From contig NZ_AFPJ01000035.1 in assembly GCF_000220505.1 (NCBI RefSeq), positions 1 to 64,000 on the forward strand: a DNA stretch of 64,000 nt, given 5' to 3'. The position numbers and the translations under genes are program-made. Shown piece after piece: positions 62,701 through 64,000 of this stretch (positions within the stretch are counted from its first letter, which is position 1; each line of letters opens with the position of its first letter). The notes below the pieces were generated by a model, which was not told where the DNA came from, ran no database searches, and saw only the letters and a list, made by a program, of their open reading frames with translations. The stretch comes from Microbulbifer agarilyticus S89. GTDB taxonomy: Bacteria; Pseudomonadota; Gammaproteobacteria; Pseudomonadales; Cellvibrionaceae.

Positions 62701-63402
62701 TCAGGAGAGTATGGATTCGAGGAAGTCGGACATATCCGATTCTTCCGCGGCCAATTGGCCGCTGCCGAACTCGGCATTCCAATCCAGCAGGATACGCGCC
62801 AGGTCCCGCGCCTGATCTGCCAACGCCACCAACTCCTCTTTGCAATTTTTTGGACCGGTATAGAGCTTCAGGCGGCGGTGGCTATTGGCCAGCTCGTGCA
62901 TAGGGTATTTGGAACGGTAGACTTCAAGCTTCCAGCGCAGCGAATGCACCATATTGCGATAGAACACCAATTTTGTCGGCAGCTGTAGCAGGGAAAAGTC
63001 CTCCAGGTCACCAAACAGGGTGCAATCCACCGCGAGCACCTGTATTTCCTGACTGACCGGTGCCCCCACGATGGTCGCACTACGGGGTTCTGCCAACAGC
63101 ATCGACAAATCACCAAATACCTCCCCGGGACGAATTTCGGCAAGTGGTCGCTCACCGCTGGATGCCGCGGCATCATCCACATGCACCTGCAACTCGCCGC
63201 GCACCAGGAAATACACCCACTGATCTACGTCGCCGCTGTGCAGCAGCGCCTCCCCGGGGTTCAGAGAAACCAAACGCGAGCGCTTCAGCAATACATCGTA
63301 CTGCCACTCACTGGTGGCACGAATATCACGAAAGAGATGAATGACATTTAGCAGGCGATCCACTGCATCGCGGGGAAAATCACTAAGCGCTTTATAATCC
63401 AT
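62701..63402 (-). CDS. Cyclic-nucleotide-binding-domain protein
   Basis: A 233-residue cytosolic protein. A cNMP-binding jelly roll covers about residues 38-150: SRLVSLNPGEALLHSGDVDQ, VYFLVRGELQVHVD, and a phosphate-cassette-like segment RPGEVFGDLSMLLAEPRSAT in which the usual Arg of cAMP binders lies near the end. There is no helix-turn-helix after it; the C-terminal ~80 residues are helical with a Cys-containing KNCKEELV segment, so it is not a CRP/FNR-type DNA-binding regulator. It might sense a nucleotide and act by protein contact. It lies upstream of the efflux operon on the same strand, 344 bases apart. Confidence 0.82.
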   Translation of the reverse strand: MDYKALSDFPRDAVDRLLNVIHLFRDIRATSEWQYDVLLKRSRLVSLNPGEALLHSGDVDQWVYFLVRGELQVHVDDAAASSGERPLAEIRPGEVFGDLSMLLAEPRSATIVGAPVSQEIQVLAVDCTLFGDLEDFSLLQLPTKLVFYRNMVHSLRWKLEVYRSKYPMHELANSHRRLKLYTGPKNCKEELVALADQARDLARILLDWNAEFGSGQLAAEESDMSDFLESILS

Positions 63403-63822
63403 GAACGTCTTGAATGTTGCGTGGTGTGACCGACTACCGGAGCCAGCCTCGCAGGAGTTTCACGGCGCACCTTGTTTGTACATATGCGCATGCACAGTGC
63501 ACCACCAGAACACGCATTCTAGGCACAAACAACGCTGTGTCTGCCCCAGAGTACGGAGAAATTAAAAAAACGAGACATTTTACCCACTTCAGGGTTGAAC
63601 TCCATTGCAGTTACAGTAGAGTTGAGTGGACCCTGGGAGAAAATCAAGGTAGTTACGGGGCATTTTACCACCCCCAATTAGCTACCTTTCCCGGGCCGTA
63701 CCTTTCGGGGGGAGGGTGCGAAAGAAGCAGTGAGCATTCCTTGGGGTACATGGACGGGAACTCAGCGCTTTTCTGCCGGTTTCTGCCCATCCGGCCACAA
63801 GCCAATAATAGATACCATTACA
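63403..63822. other. Divergent intergenic region
   Basis: A 420-base gap with no credible gene. AAGGTAG near 63646 and CTACCTT near 63683 could pair across a C/G-rich interior, and GTACC/GGTAC sequences flank the next segment, so a structured leader is imaginable, but I recognise no riboswitch. Confidence 0.4.
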
Positions 63823-64000
63823 ATGAAATCGACAAAAATCGTCATTTCCCTGTTGCTGTTCGCTGCGGCCGTGACCGCAAACGCAGCCTCGCTCCTCAAT
63901 GGACTCGCGCTGGAGCAGCAATTCAACAAAGATCGCTATTTCGTTGCGGTCTATTCAGACCAACTTGCCGACAATGCCAGCGCCCTGCTCGACAGCAATG
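63823..64000 (+). CDS. Exported protein, 3' end beyond the window
   Basis: The first 59 codons are visible, starting MKSTKIVISLLLFAAAVTAN with a clear signal peptide cleaved after ANA. The mature start SLLNGLALEQQFNKDRYFVA resembles the opening of chalcone-isomerase-like periplasmic proteins, in which a hydrophobic N-G motif leads into the first strand, but this is a weak comparison on few residues. The ATG at 63823 has no strong ribosome binding site in the preceding bases. The gene is truncated by the window end. Confidence 0.7.
   Translation, partial: MKSTKIVISLLLFAAAVTANAASLLNGLALEQQFNKDRYFVAVYSDQLADNASALLDSN

Noticed and set aside
63646-63760. Possible riboswitch-like structure before the last gene
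   Set aside because: Only short pairing arms; matches no riboswitch consensus I know, including cyclic di-GMP classes.

Overview
The window looks like chromosome from a free-living marine-type gammaproteobacterium, most likely of the Microbulbifer/Cellvibrionales group. The grounds are the Rnf (Rsx) operon in gammaproteobacterial order, a Lys/Ala-rich AlgP/H1-like protein, Ser-rich lipoproteins, a 7TMR-DISM diguanylate cyclase, and moderately high GC with AT-rich intergenic spacers. This placement is inferred from gene content, not from a phylogenetic marker. I saw no tRNA, rRNA, insertion sequence, prophage or CRISPR array.

Positions 1-16000 hold mostly housekeeping and small conserved genes. 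These are trhO (tRNA hydroxylation), a tandem pair of small paralogues downstream of mrp/apbC (Fe-S carrier), metG, a D-2-hydroxyacid dehydrogenase, a large secreted zinc metalloprotease lipoprotein, a three-gene ElaB/YqjE/YqjK-like membrane operon followed by a SIRT4-like sirtuin, a YghU-like glutathione transferase and a transglutaminase-fold protein. Positions 16362-22216 are the complete rsxABCDGE operon, closed by a strong terminator. Positions 22870-31382 hold a TetR regulator, an MltF-like lytic transglycosylase with two substrate-binding domains, a di-CxxCH lipoprotein paired with a parallel beta-helix lipoprotein, a Yip1-type membrane protein and ilvE.

Positions 32228-48258 are the most unusual part. 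Thirteen genes on the plus strand encode almost exclusively envelope proteins: a TPR/TonB-C-like protein, a Ser-rich lipoprotein, four further lipoproteins including an M48 protease, a membrane-anchored TPR/PEGA-like protein, a membrane-anchored PEGA plus SUMF1-fold protein, a small exported protein, an ExbB/TolQ/MotA-type channel subunit, an Hsp70/actin-fold-like protein, and two vWFA proteins. The single N-terminal membrane helix of each vWFA protein resembles that of ExbD/TolR. A rho-independent terminator follows the last gene. I read this as a candidate ion-driven envelope machine with vWFA domains in place of the usual ExbD/TolR periplasmic domain; I do not recognise it as a described system.

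Positions 48428-64000 return to dispersed genes: glpQ, a GGDEF protein, an enoyl-CoA hydratase, kynA, a lone exbD, mgsA, a small conserved protein, a membrane thioredoxin-fold gene with an apparent homopolymer frameshift, an AlgP/H1-like protein, an RND efflux pair, a cyclic-nucleotide-binding-domain protein, and the first 59 codons of an exported protein cut by the window end. Several intergenic terminators are exceptionally long, perfect palindromes (stems of 25 and 29 bp).
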